NCBI GenBank assembly: GCA_963750065.1
Contig: CAVVPK010000016.1
Location: 7,166 to 71,165 of the forward strand
Direction of reading: 5' to 3'
From: CAVSRC01 sp963750065
GTDB lineage: Bacteria; Pseudomonadota; Alphaproteobacteria; Rhizobiales; Kaistiaceae
Length of the DNA stretch: 64,000 nucleotides
Shown here: piece by piece, positions 34,456 through 43,185 of the stretch
Position numbering within the stretch: the first letter of the stretch is position 1
Layout of the letters: every line of letters begins with the position of its first letter
Program-made: the position numbers and the translations under genes
Notes under the pieces: generated by a model
What the model saw: the letters and a program-made list of their open reading frames with translations, nothing else
Databases searched by the model: none
Told to the model about the DNA's origin: nothing

Positions 34456-35211
34456 ATGATTGCCGACCCCTGGTTCTACGCCGCCGCGATTCCGGCGATG
34501 ATCATCCTCGGAGTAGCCAAGGGCGGGTTCGGTGCGATCGGCCTGCTCACAGTGCCGATCCTGGCGATGGTCATTTCGCCGGTGCAGGCGGCCGCGATCG
34601 TCCTGCCCATTCTGCTGATCAGCGACATCGTGGCGGTCGTCTCCTATCGCGGCCTCTACGACCTGAAGACGCTGAAGATCATGCTGCCCGGCGCCTTGGT
34701 CGGCATCGGCATCGGCTGGTGGACCGCGGCCTGGGTGACCGAACAGGAGATCCGCCTGATCGTCGGCGCCATCTCGGTCCTGTTCGCGCTCAACTACTGG
34801 TTCCGCCACCGCCTCAGCCAGAAGCCGCACGGCCACAACGTCGCCGCGGGCGGCTTCTGGGGCACGGTCACCGGCTTCACCAGCTTCGTCAGCCACGCCG
34901 GCGGCCCGCCCTTCCAGATGTACGCGGTGCCGCTGCGCCTGCCGCCGCGCATCTTCATGGGCACCTCGGTCATCCTGTTCTTCGTCGTCAACTGGGTGAA
35001 GACCGTTCCCTACTTCCTGCTCGGCCAGTTCGACGCGACCAACCTGGAGACCTCGGCGGTCCTGCTGCCGATTTCGATTCCGGCGACCTTCCTCGGCATC
35101 TGGCTGGTCAAGGTGCTGGATGCCACCATGTTTTACCGGGTCGCCTATATCCTCATCTTCCTCGTCGGGCTTTATCTGGTCTGGGAAGGCATCGCGGTGG
35201 GCAGGGCCTGA
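34456..35211 (+). CDS. TauE/SafE family membrane permease
   Basis: 251 aa. About eight hydrophobic helices; halves begin with LGVAKGGFGAIGLLTVPILA (about 18-37) and GTVTGFTSFVSHAGGPPFQM (about 135-154), the TauE signature. The family exports sulfite or organic sulfonates, or other anions. It diverges from the SDR gene, whose start is 148 bases away. The protein differs clearly from the permease at 12357-13118, so it is not a recent duplicate. Confidence 0.87.
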   Translation: MIADPWFYAAAIPAMIILGVAKGGFGAIGLLTVPILAMVISPVQAAAIVLPILLISDIVAVVSYRGLYDLKTLKIMLPGALVGIGIGWWTAAWVTEQEIRLIVGAISVLFALNYWFRHRLSQKPHGHNVAAGGFWGTVTGFTSFVSHAGGPPFQMYAVPLRLPPRIFMGTSVILFFVVNWVKTVPYFLLGQFDATNLETSAVLLPISIPATFLGIWLVKVLDATMFYRVAYILIFLVGLYLVWEGIAVGRA

Positions 35212-35440
35212 AGCGCCAGGCTTCGACCGCCTGCATCGTCGGCCAGGGACATGCGGCAATATGCACCGCTGAGCGTATCGATCGCACGCTCGATAAATTT
35301 GAACAAATCTACGAACAGATTCTGCGCTGCGGTTCGACGGACCGCGAGACGCTGTTTGAAAACACCGAAATCAGCAAGTGACAGCGTCTCGCTGCCGGCT
35401 GTTGCGGTCCTTGCAACCGCTGTCCGAAAATCGGCCCCGG

Positions 35441-35617
35441 CTAGTGCAGATGCTCGCCGGTAAGGCGGGCAATCTCGTCCTTCACATGCAGTTTCTTGCG
35501 CTTCAATTCGCGCAGTTCAAGCGAGTCAACGCCGGGGTGGGCCAGCGCTTCCTCGAGCTCCTTCTCAAGCATCTCGTGCCGACGCTCAAGCTCGGCAAGA
35601 TGCGATTCCATAGCCAT
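35441..35617 (-). CDS. DUF465 (YdcH-like) small protein
   Basis: 58 aa from an ATG with a strong AGGAGG eight bases upstream. Helical: MAMESHLAELERRHEMLEKE, ELRELKRKKLHVKDEIARL. The LKRKKLxVKDEI pattern is the DUF465 hallmark. Function unknown. A second member lies divergently at 35891-36118. The 273 bases between them contain no other gene. Confidence 0.85.
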   Translation of the reverse strand: MAMESHLAELERRHEMLEKELEEALAHPGVDSLELRELKRKKLHVKDEIARLTGEHLH

Positions 35618-35861
35618 CAGCAAAGCCTCCTGTTGACTATCAATCTGACGACACGAGTGTGACACAGGATCGTCAAACTGTGAACTACAACCGCTGTCTG
35701 CGCGCTCCGAAAAACGCCCGTTGACGCCCATTCACACGGTCCGTCTATGCATCTGGGGCGGCGCCGGGCAGGCATCAAGCCCCCGCCACCCTGCCACCGA
35801 AGCCGATGGAGCGGCGGCAGCCAACTATGCTAGCCTCGACCGCCGTCGAGGAGACCGGCTG

Positions 35862-35876
35862 CTAACCCAATTTTAA
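35862..35876. promoter_or_regulatory. Near-consensus CtrA box upstream of DUF465
   Basis: CTAA (35862-35865), seven bases, TTAA (35873-35876): seven of eight positions match TTAA-N7-TTAA. It lies 14 bases upstream of the DUF465 start at 35891, so it would overlap the ribosome-binding region if bound. Weak evidence on its own. Confidence 0.25.
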
Positions 35877-35890
35877 CCGATCGAAACCAC

Positions 35891-36118
35891 ATGAGCGCTC
35901 ACGACGGCCGCCCGATGGACGAGGAAGAACGCGAGATTCGGCGCCAGCTTGCCGAACTGCGCCAGGAACACCGCGACCTCGATCTTGCCATTGCCGCGAT
36001 GACCGAATCGGGCACGGCCGACACCATCCAGATTCAGCGCATGAAGAAGCGCAAGCTGGCGCTCAAGGACCGCATTGCTGCGCTCGAGGACCGCCGCCTG
36101 CCCGACATCATCGCCTGA
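35891..36118 (+). CDS. DUF465 (YdcH-like) small protein
   Basis: 75 aa: EEREIRRQLAELRQEHRDLD, QIQRMKKRKLALKDRIAAL. The MKKRKLALKDRI segment fits DUF465. Helical, no cysteine, function unknown. It lies 84 bases upstream of purE in the same direction, an arrangement seen in other Rhizobiales; whether it is part of the purine operon is unclear. Confidence 0.85.
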   Translation: MSAHDGRPMDEEEREIRRQLAELRQEHRDLDLAIAAMTESGTADTIQIQRMKKRKLALKDRIAALEDRRLPDIIA

Positions 36119-36202
36119 CGCCCGGCGCTCCTTGCGATGCGGGGCCCCGCGCCTATAATCCGCCGCCTGCGCGAGAGCGCCCAGCCGACCACGACAGGAT
36201 CA

Positions 36203-36697
36203 ATGGCGGACCCTTCCCCTCCGATAGCCATCATCATGGGCAGCCAATCCGACTGGGCGGTGCTGTCCGAAGCCGCCCGCACGCTCGACGCGCTTGGCAT
36301 CGCCCATGACGACCGCATCGTCTCGGCCCACCGCACGCCCGAGCGCATGGTCGCCTTTGCCAAGGGCGCCAGGGCTGCCGGCTACAAGGTCATCATCGCC
36401 GCCGCCGGCGGGGCCGCCCATCTGCCCGGCATGGTCGCATCTCTGACGCCGCTGCCGGTTCTCGGCGTCCCCGTCGAGACCAAGGCGCTCGGCGGTCAGG
36501 ACAGCCTCTACTCCATCGTCCAGATGCCGGCCGGCGTACCGGTCGGCACGCTCGCCATCGGCCGGGCCGGCGCCATCAATGCCGCGCTCCTGGCAGCCGC
36601 CATCCTCGCCACGGCCGATACGACCGTGGCCGAGCGGCTCGACCGCTGGCGTGCCGAGCAGACCGCCGCGGTTGCCGAACAGCCTGCCGATGAATGA
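36203..36697 (+). CDS. purE: N5-carboxyaminoimidazole ribonucleotide mutase
   Basis: 164 aa from MADPSPPIAIIMGSQSDWAV. Family motifs GSQSDW (about 13-18), RIVSAHRTPERM and AAAGGAAHLPGMVAS (about 72-86). It isomerises N5-CAIR to CAIR in purine synthesis (EC 5.4.99.18). It overlaps purK by 8 bases (ATGAATGA), the standard order purE-purK. An in-frame Met further upstream is not supported. Confidence 0.97.
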   Translation: MADPSPPIAIIMGSQSDWAVLSEAARTLDALGIAHDDRIVSAHRTPERMVAFAKGARAAGYKVIIAAAGGAAHLPGMVASLTPLPVLGVPVETKALGGQDSLYSIVQMPAGVPVGTLAIGRAGAINAALLAAAILATADTTVAERLDRWRAEQTAAVAEQPADE

Positions 36698-37784
36698 ACA
36701 GCCACTGGCGCCCGGCATGATCGTCGGCATTCTCGGCGGCGGGCAGCTCGGGCGGATGCTGGCGGTGGCGGCAGCCGAGCTCGGCCTCTCGTGCCATATC
36801 TACTGCCCCGATACCGAGAGCCCCGCCTTCGCCATCGCCGCCAACCGCACGGTCGCGCCCTATGACGACGAGGCGGCGCTGGCCGAATTCGCGGCCTCCG
36901 TCGACATCGTCACCTACGAGTTCGAGAACATCCCGGCGGCCACGGTCGAGTTCCTCGCCGCCCGCACGACGGTTCTGCCCGGCGCGCGCAGCCTGGCGGT
37001 ATCCCAGGACCGCCTTGCCGAAAAGCAGCTGATGGCCGACCTCGCCATTGCCGTGCCGGCTTTCGCCCCGGTAGCCGCGCTCACGGACATCTATTCGGCG
37101 CTTGCCCGCACCGGCCGCCCGGCGATCCTGAAGACCCGCCGCCTGGGCTATGACGGCAAGGGCCAGGCCGTGATCCGTGCCGGCGACGATCCCGTCTCCG
37201 CCTGGCGGGCGATCGGCGAGCAGCCGGCGGTCCTGGAGGCCTTCGTGCCCTTCAGCCGCGAGATCTCTGTGGTGCTCGCCCGCGCCCGCGACGGCGACCG
37301 GCGCGCCTGGGACGTGACCGAGAACCGCCACAAGGCCGGCATCCTCGACACCTCGACCGTGCCCGCCGCGGTGACGCCGCTGACCGCCGCCCACGCCGTG
37401 GCCATTACCGAGAAGATCGCCGTGGCGCTCGACCATGTCGGCGTGCTGGCCGTCGAGATGTTCGTTCTCGGCGAGGGCGACAACGCCAGCCTGGTGGTCA
37501 ACGAGATCGCCCCCAGGGTCCACAACTCCGGCCACTGGACGGCCGACGCCGCCTATTGTTCGCAGTTCGAACAGCATATCCGGGCGATCTGCGGCTGGCC
37601 GCTGGGCGACACCGAGCGCCACAGCGACGTGGTCATGCAGAACCTCATCGGCGACGACGTCGCCCGCTGGCGGGAGCTGGCGGCCGAGCCCGGCGCCCGG
37701 CTGCACATCTACGGCAAGGCGGAAGCCCGCCCCGGCCGCAAGATGGGCCATGTCAATCGTGTCACACCGGCGGCCAAGACTTGA
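36690..37784 (+). CDS. purK: 5-(carboxyamino)imidazole ribonucleotide synthase
   Basis: 364 aa from MNEQPLAPGMIVGILGGGQL. ATP-grasp: GGGQLGRMLAVAAAELGL, VTYEFENIPAATVEFLA, TRRLGYDGKGQAVI and VNEIAPRVHNSGHWT. It carboxylates AIR to N5-CAIR with ATP and bicarbonate (EC 6.3.4.18). Overlaps purE by 8 bases, so the two are translationally coupled. Confidence 0.96.
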   Translation: MNEQPLAPGMIVGILGGGQLGRMLAVAAAELGLSCHIYCPDTESPAFAIAANRTVAPYDDEAALAEFAASVDIVTYEFENIPAATVEFLAARTTVLPGARSLAVSQDRLAEKQLMADLAIAVPAFAPVAALTDIYSALARTGRPAILKTRRLGYDGKGQAVIRAGDDPVSAWRAIGEQPAVLEAFVPFSREISVVLARARDGDRRAWDVTENRHKAGILDTSTVPAAVTPLTAAHAVAITEKIAVALDHVGVLAVEMFVLGEGDNASLVVNEIAPRVHNSGHWTADAAYCSQFEQHIRAICGWPLGDTERHSDVVMQNLIGDDVARWRELAAEPGARLHIYGKAEARPGRKMGHVNRVTPAAKT

Positions 37785-37935
37785 ACAAACCCGCAGCCGC
37801 AGGCACGGTTGGTTTTGACTGGCGGCACGCGCTCTGGTAAAGGAGCGCCCAATCCGGAGTACGCGGCAGCGGCCGAAAGCCGTTGTTTTTTGTGCTCCGG
37901 CATCCGTTCAGCGACATTATCCAGGGACGTTTCGC

Positions 37936-38178
37936 TTGCAGGTACTCGTTCGCGACAACAATGTCGACCAGGCGCTGAAGGCCCTCAAGAAGAAGATGCA
38001 GCGCGAGGGGCTCTTCCGCGAAATGAAGCTTCGTAACTATTACGAGAAGCCGTCCGAGCGGCGCGCGCGCGAGAAGGCCGAGGCCGTGCGCCGCGCACGC
38101 AAGCTCGCCCGCAAACGCGCCCAGCGCGAAGGGCTGATCGCGGCTCCCAAGCCGACGCGTTTCGCCGCGCGCCCTTGA
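37936..38178 (+). CDS. rpsU: 30S ribosomal protein S21
   Basis: 80 aa from a TTG start with AGGGA eight bases upstream. Sequence QVLVRDNNVDQALKALKKKM and REMKLRNYYEKPSERRAREK is S21, followed by a basic tail (RRARKLARKRAQREG). S21 is needed for initiation at natural mRNAs. It stands between purK and a TPR lipoprotein gene. Confidence 0.93.
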   Translation: MQVLVRDNNVDQALKALKKKMQREGLFREMKLRNYYEKPSERRAREKAEAVRRARKLARKRAQREGLIAAPKPTRFAARP

Positions 38179-38280
38179 TTCGCCGCCTTTCGGCGGTTTG
38201 CTGATTGCGATGGGGCCTCGCCTGCTTGACAATGCAGGCGGGTAGGTGAGGACAAGCAGCGGCGCAGGCCGGGGGCTAGA

Positions 38281-39186
38281 GTGCAAGCGTTGATCCCGAC
38301 CGGACAATATCTCCAGGGAACGATCGCGTCTCACCGCGCATTGAGCGCGGCGTGCATCGTTCTGATGGCCGGCCTGGCGCTGGCCGGCTGCCAGTCGAGC
38401 CGCGGGGCCTTCGGCACCGGCACCATCAATACCTCGGCCGGCTCGGAGGTGAACATCGCCTCGCTGACCGAGGTGGTGAAGCAGAACCCCAACGACCCCG
38501 GCGCCTACAATGTGCGCGGCACCGCCTACGGCAAGGCCGGCGACGTGAGGTCGGCGATCGCCGACTTCGACACCGCCATCAAGCTCAACCCGTCCTTCTA
38601 TCAGGCCTATGCCAACCGCGCTTTGGTCGAGCGCCGGCAGAACCGCGACGACCTCGCCTTCAACGACTACAACAAGGCCATCGCCATCGCGCCGGACTAT
38701 GCTCCGGCCTATGTCGGCCGCGGCAACATGTACCGGCAGCGCAAGCAGACCGATCTGGCGCTGGCCGACTTCAACACCGCCATCAAGCTCGATGCCACCG
38801 ACCCGCGCGCCTATCACAATCGCGGTCTGGTCGAGCAGGCCCAGGGTCAGCACGCGGCGGCCATCGCCGACTTCTCCAAGGCCATCTCGATCGCTCCGGC
38901 CGCGGTCGAGCCGTACAACGCGCGCGGCCTCTCCTATCTGGCGACCAAGGATTACAAGGCGGCGCTCGACGACTTCAACGAGGTCGTCAAGCGCGACAGG
39001 AACTCCTACGAGGGCTGGACCAACGAAGGCCTGGCGCTCGAGCAACTCGGCGAACCCAAGAAAGCCTTTGCCGCCTTCGCCCGCGCCAGCACCCTCAATC
39101 CAAACTATTCGCCCGCACGCGAGGGCATGCGCCGCACCGCCCAGAGCAATGCCGGCGGTACGGCCTTCGGCAACGGCAGCAGCTGA
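38281..39186 (+). CDS. TPR-repeat lipoprotein
   Basis: 301 aa from a GTG start. A hydrophobic N-terminal segment ends in a lipobox, MAGLALAGC, with the Cys at about residue 38, so the mature protein is probably lipid-anchored. Six or so TPR repeats follow (ANRALVERRQNRDDLAFNDY, AYHNRGLVEQAQGQHAAAIA and others). It resembles NlpI-type TPR lipoproteins, which scaffold envelope proteases or hydrolases. The start codon gives a longer-than-usual N-terminus before the lipobox; a later start is possible. Confidence 0.8.
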   Translation: MQALIPTGQYLQGTIASHRALSAACIVLMAGLALAGCQSSRGAFGTGTINTSAGSEVNIASLTEVVKQNPNDPGAYNVRGTAYGKAGDVRSAIADFDTAIKLNPSFYQAYANRALVERRQNRDDLAFNDYNKAIAIAPDYAPAYVGRGNMYRQRKQTDLALADFNTAIKLDATDPRAYHNRGLVEQAQGQHAAAIADFSKAISIAPAAVEPYNARGLSYLATKDYKAALDDFNEVVKRDRNSYEGWTNEGLALEQLGEPKKAFAAFARASTLNPNYSPAREGMRRTAQSNAGGTAFGNGSS

Positions 39187-39198
39187 AGCAGCGTTAGC

Positions 39199-39539
39199 CT
39201 AGGCTGACGCCCTGCCCGGCAGGGCGGCACAGGCCACGCCGTAGGCGTCCCACAGCTTCTTCCCCGGTTCGTCGAACAGGTTGACCGCCGCGCGCAGCGC
39301 CTTGAGATGCGCGTCGTCGGCCGAGCCGATCTTGGCCGGAGGATGATTGCCGCCGCCACCGGCCGCGACTTCGCCGCCGAACCCGCCAGGATCACCGAGA
39401 TGAACGAGCGGTTCATGCCGGCGCACATGATGCAGGACAGGATGGCGCCCGAGGAGCCGACCAGCGCGCCGGTGATGATCAGCGCCGTGTTGCCGAGCGT
39501 GACGCCGATGCCTGCCGCCGCCCAGCCCGAGTAGGAGTT
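39199..39539 (-). pseudogene. Degraded pntB fragment
   Basis: Minus-strand translation reads NSYSGWAAAGIGVTLGNTAL-IITGALVGSSGAILS-CIMCAGMNRSFISVIL, very close to the membrane domain of PntB (NSYSGWAAAATGFMLSNDLL in the intact gene), then a one-base frameshift near 39380-39388 and GGFGGEVAAGGGGNHP, AKIGSADDA, matching the domain III linker in related PntBs. It stops at 39199. The rest of pntB is absent. It lies directly downstream of the intact pntB, and its sequence differs from it, so it is a remnant of a second, diverged pnt operon. Confidence 0.8.
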
Positions 39540-39596
39540 GCGCGGCCCCGAGATCCTGACCGGCCGAAAGCATTCCCGAGGCAAGGCAATTAATGT

Positions 39597-39620
39597 CGCC
39601 GGCCCCGTGCGGGGCCGGCG
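39597..39620 (-). terminator. Hairpin terminator after pntB
   Basis: Perfect 11-base inverted repeat CGCCGGCCCCG (39597-39607) and CGGGGCCGGCG (39610-39620), 11 bases past the pntB stop on the minus strand. There is no long T-run, so termination efficiency is uncertain. Confidence 0.6.
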
Positions 39621-39630
39621 AGTTGCTTAT

Positions 39631-41073
39631 CTACTTCGCCTTCAAGGCCGCGACGACTTCGTCGAGGACCTTCTTGGCGTCGCCGAACAGCATCTGGTTG
39701 TTCTCTTTATAGAACAACGGGTTATCGATGCCGGCGTAGCCCGAGGCCATCGACCGCTTCATGACGATGGACGTCTTGGCCTTCCAGACCTCGAGCACCG
39801 GCATGCCGGCAATCGGGCTGGTCGGGTCGTCCTCAGCCGCCGGATTGACGATGTCGTTGGCGCCGATCACCATTGCCACGTCGGTGTCGGGGAAGTCATC
39901 GTTGAGCTCGTCCATCTCCATCACGATGTCGTAGGGCACCTTGGCTTCGGCCAGCAGCACGTTCATGTGCCCCGGCATGCGCCCGGCGACGGGATGGATG
40001 CCGAAGCGCACGTTGATGCCCCTTGCGCGCAGCAGCTGGGTCAGCTCGAACACCGAGTGCTGGGCCTGCGCAACCGCCATGCCGTAGCCGGGCACGATGA
40101 TGACGCTCTTGGAGTCGGCGAGCAGGTCCGCCGTCTCGGTCGCTGTGATTGACCGGACCTCTCCGCCCGGCACCGCGGCAGACGCCGCCGCCGCGCCCTC
40201 GGCCGCGCCGAAACCGCCGGCGATCACCGCGATGAAGTTGCGGTTCATGGCGCGGCACATGATGTAGCTCAGGATCGCACCCGAGGAGCCCACCAAAGCG
40301 CCAACCACGATCAGAAGATCGTTCGACAGCATGAAGCCGGTCGCCGCCGCCGCCCAGCCGGAGTAGCTGTTCAGCATCGAGATCACCACCGGCATATCAG
40401 CGCCGCCGATGGCCATCACCATGTGCACGCCGAAGGCGAGCGCGATCACCGTCATCACGAGGAGCGGGAACATGCCGGCGCCGGTCGATCCAGCACCCAC
40501 AAAGAAGTAACCGAACACGATGACGAGGATGAGGCCGGCAAGATTGATCCAGTGGCGCGCCGGCAACAGGACGGGCTTGCCGCTGATCCGACCCGAGAGC
40601 TTGCCGAAGGCGATCACCGAGCCGGTGAACGTCACAGCGCCGATGAGCACGCCAACATAGATCTCGATCAGATGGATCGTGTGCTCGGCATGGGTCGCAA
40701 ACACCGTCGAGGTGTCGATGTAGCTGGCGTAGCCGATGGCGCAGGCGGCCAAGCCGACCAGCGAGTGCATGATCGCCACCAGCTCCGGCATCTGCGTCAT
40801 CTTTACGATGCGCGCCGCATAGAGCCCAAGGCTGCCGCCGATGCCCATTGCCAGGACGATGATGAGGATGCCCACGACGCCGCTGACGATCGGCTCTTCG
40901 CCGTTCGCCAGCAGACGCGAGCCGAACACGGTGGCCAGCACCGCAATTGCCATGCCGACGATACCGTACCAGTTGCCGCGCTTGGCGGTTTCCGGGTTCG
41001 ACAGGCCGCCGAGGCTCAGGATGAAAAGAATCGTGGCCCCGATATAGGAGACCGTGACAAGACTGACAGACAT
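39631..41073 (-). CDS. pntB: NAD(P) transhydrogenase subunit beta
   Basis: 480 aa. N-terminal half has about eight membrane helices (ILFILSLGGLSNPETAKRGN, GALVGSSGAILSYIMCRAMN), then the soluble NADP-binding domain III (VIIVPGYGMAVAQAQHSVFE, MPGHMNVLLAEAKVPYD, VMVIGANDIVNPAAEDDPTS-like, KRSMASGYAGIDNPLF). The enzyme couples the proton gradient to NADH to NADPH conversion (EC 7.1.1.1). It follows pntA by 13 bases. Confidence 0.96.
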   Translation of the reverse strand: MSVSLVTVSYIGATILFILSLGGLSNPETAKRGNWYGIVGMAIAVLATVFGSRLLANGEEPIVSGVVGILIIVLAMGIGGSLGLYAARIVKMTQMPELVAIMHSLVGLAACAIGYASYIDTSTVFATHAEHTIHLIEIYVGVLIGAVTFTGSVIAFGKLSGRISGKPVLLPARHWINLAGLILVIVFGYFFVGAGSTGAGMFPLLVMTVIALAFGVHMVMAIGGADMPVVISMLNSYSGWAAAATGFMLSNDLLIVVGALVGSSGAILSYIMCRAMNRNFIAVIAGGFGAAEGAAAASAAVPGGEVRSITATETADLLADSKSVIIVPGYGMAVAQAQHSVFELTQLLRARGINVRFGIHPVAGRMPGHMNVLLAEAKVPYDIVMEMDELNDDFPDTDVAMVIGANDIVNPAAEDDPTSPIAGMPVLEVWKAKTSIVMKRSMASGYAGIDNPLFYKENNQMLFGDAKKVLDEVVAALKAK

Positions 41074-41086
41074 GTTTCCGGGCCCC

Positions 41087-42670
41087 TTATTTCTGGAACA
41101 TCGCCAGCATGCGGCGGGTCACTGCGAAACCGCCGAACATGTTGATCGAGGTAAGAGTCAATCCAACGAAGGCGATCACCAAGATCCACAGATCCGGACG
41201 CCCCTCTGCGGCCGGTGGCCAGATTTGCAGAAGTGCGCCGATGGCGATGATCGAGGAAATCGCGTTGGTGACGCTCATCAGCGGCGTATGCAGCGCGGGC
41301 GTAACGTTCCACACCACCATGTAGCCGACGAAGATCGCCAGCACGAAGACGGTGAAATGGCCGAGGAATACCGGCGGGGCTCCAGCGCCGATCAGCAGCA
41401 GGATGATGGCGCCGATCCCGAACGTGATGAGCGTGGATCTCAGCGACGCCGGCGCCCCGGCGCCATGGCCGTGGCCGCCCTTCTTGTCCGCCGCCGCGAC
41501 CGCCGCGGCAGGCTTTGCCGGCGGCGGGGCCGGAAGCTTCAGCGGCGGGGCCGGCCACGTGATGTCGCCGTCCTTGATCACGGTGAAGCCGCGGATCGCA
41601 TCGTCTTCCATGTTGACGACGATCTGGCCGTCCTTGGCCTTGCACAGTTCCTCGGTCAGATGCAGCAGGTTGTTGGCGTAGAGCGTCGAGGACTGCTTGG
41701 CCAGGCGGCTGTGCAGGTCCGTGTAGCCGACGATGGTGACGCCGTGCTTGACGACGGCCTTGCCCGGCTCGGTCAGCTCGCAGTTACCGCCCTGCTCGGC
41801 AGCAAGGTCGACGATGACGCTGCCCGGCTTCATCGACTTGACCATGTCGGCGGTGATGAGCTTGGGCGCCGGCTTGCCCGGGATCAGGGCAGTGGTGATG
41901 ATGACATCGACGTCCGCCGCCTGCTTGGCGTACATCTCGCGCTGGGCCTTCTGGAAGCCTTCGCTCATGACCTTGGCGTAGCCGCCGCCGCCCGAGCCTT
42001 CTTCCTCGTAGTCGACCTTGACGAACTCGCCGCCCAGAGACTTGACCTGATCGGCCACTTCCGCGCGTGTGTCGTTGGCGCGGACGATGGCGCCGAGACC
42101 TGCCGCCGTACCGATGGCGGCAAGACCGGCCACGCCTGCTCCGGCGACGAACACCTTTGCCGGCGGGACCTTGCCCGCGGCGGTGATCTGGCCATTGAAG
42201 AAGCGGCCGAAGGCGTTGGCCGCCTCAATGACGGCGCGATAGCCGGTGATGCCGGCCATGGAGGTGAGCGCGTCCATCTTTTGCGCGCGGGAGAGCAGGC
42301 GCGGAACCGCGTCCATCGCCAGCACAGTCACCTTGCGCGCCTTCAAATCGTCCATCAGTTGCGGGTTCTGGGCCGGCCAGATGAAGGAAATCAGGGTCTG
42401 GCCCGCCTTCATCAGCGCCACTTCACCCTCGGTCGGGGCGCGTACCTTGAAGATTATGTCCGACTTCGACCAGAGATCGGCGGCCGTCGGCGCGATTGTG
42501 GCCCCTGCCGTGACGAACACATCGTCGTAGAAATCCGCCCCGTCGCCAGCCCCCTTCTCGACGACGACGGCGAATCCGAGCTTGATCAGCTTCGTCACCA
42601 CCTCCGGTGAGATCGCGACCCGCTTCTCACCGGGATATATTTCCTTTGGAATACCAATAAGCTGAGGCAT
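41087..42670 (-). CDS. pntA: NAD(P) transhydrogenase subunit alpha (single-chain PntA)
   Basis: 527 aa. N-terminal NAD-binding domain: LIGIPKEIYPGEKRVAISPE, AGAGVAGLAAIGTAAGLGAI, SVIVDLAAEQGGNCE; then a Pro/Ala/Lys linker and C-terminal membrane helices (SLRSTLITFGIGAIILLLIG, FVGYMVVWNVTPALHTPLMS). Domains I and IIa are fused in one chain, as in E. coli, whereas many Rhizobiales carry split pntAA and pntAB. Start at 42670 (MPQLIGIP). Upstream is a remnant of another pntA, so this operon is probably a later arrival. Confidence 0.95.
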   Translation of the reverse strand: MPQLIGIPKEIYPGEKRVAISPEVVTKLIKLGFAVVVEKGAGDGADFYDDVFVTAGATIAPTAADLWSKSDIIFKVRAPTEGEVALMKAGQTLISFIWPAQNPQLMDDLKARKVTVLAMDAVPRLLSRAQKMDALTSMAGITGYRAVIEAANAFGRFFNGQITAAGKVPPAKVFVAGAGVAGLAAIGTAAGLGAIVRANDTRAEVADQVKSLGGEFVKVDYEEEGSGGGGYAKVMSEGFQKAQREMYAKQAADVDVIITTALIPGKPAPKLITADMVKSMKPGSVIVDLAAEQGGNCELTEPGKAVVKHGVTIVGYTDLHSRLAKQSSTLYANNLLHLTEELCKAKDGQIVVNMEDDAIRGFTVIKDGDITWPAPPLKLPAPPPAKPAAAVAAADKKGGHGHGAGAPASLRSTLITFGIGAIILLLIGAGAPPVFLGHFTVFVLAIFVGYMVVWNVTPALHTPLMSVTNAISSIIAIGALLQIWPPAAEGRPDLWILVIAFVGLTLTSINMFGGFAVTRRMLAMFQK

Positions 42671-42801
42671 TCTGTTGATTCTCCGATTCTTTCCGCCGCA
42701 CATCGATACGCCGGCATTGGCGCATTGAGAACGGCAGTCATTCCCTGCGCGAGGGCCGGGATTAGCACAGAACCGAACAGCCGTGGCCCCCAGCAATGGT
42801 A

Positions 42802-42996
42802 CTAAGCGCCGGAATACCTTCGCCGCCCGGAAGGCGCGCGGTCTTCATGGATGATCGCGGCCCGGAAATCGTTGACGTTCATCAAAGTCGGCCCGGTAAC
42901 GACCGCATCGCCGAGGGCGCCGAAGAAGCCGTGGCCGTCGTTGTCGGCGAGCGCGTCCCTTGGCCGGATTCCGGCCGCCCAGGCGCGATTTGAGCG
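42802..42996 (-). pseudogene. C-terminal fragment of glycerate 2-kinase (MOFRL family)
   Basis: Minus-strand frame gives AAGIRPRDALADNDGHGFFG-ALGDAVVTGPTLMNVNDFRAA and a stop at 42802. This matches the C-terminus of glycerate 2-kinase (GckA/TtuD; ALADNDxYGFF ... VVTGPTxTNVNDFR). The remaining ~380 residues are absent. It is fused at its 5' side to a pntA N-terminal fragment near 43000, so the junction is a rearrangement point. Confidence 0.75.
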
Positions 42997-43004
42997 CCTG
43001 CACC

Positions 43005-43104
43005 ACGACCGTGGCACCCAGCTTGACGTATTTCTTGACGGTTTCGGGCGTCGCCGCGACCCAGGCCTCACCCTTATGGCTTCCGCCGGTACAGCGATCT
43101 TCAT
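43005..43104 (-). pseudogene. N-terminal fragment of a second pntA
   Basis: ATG at 43104 reads MKIAVPAEA, then, after a shift near 43071-43076 (one missing C in GCCATAAGG), HKGEAWVAATPETVKKYVKL-GATVVVQ. This is the start of a rhizobial-type PntA and differs clearly from the intact PntA (LIGIPKEIYPGEKRVAISPE). Homology stops near 43005 and the sequence continues as a glycerate-kinase tail. It lies 82 bases downstream of the aa3 oxidase subunit IV gene, the position in which pntA normally occurs in Rhizobiales. Confidence 0.75.
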
Positions 43105-43185
43105 GCGGAAGGGGGTGGGGGGCCCCGCGATGTGCTTGGAGCCAGTCGCCTGGAGCAGAAGCCGGCGACCGGCCAGCTAGAAAGT

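Noticed and set aside
32788..35259. 823-codon minus-strand frame extending through the SDR and TauE region
   Set aside because: Only the C-terminal part is the Nudix-type gene; the rest is antisense or out of frame with conserved genes.
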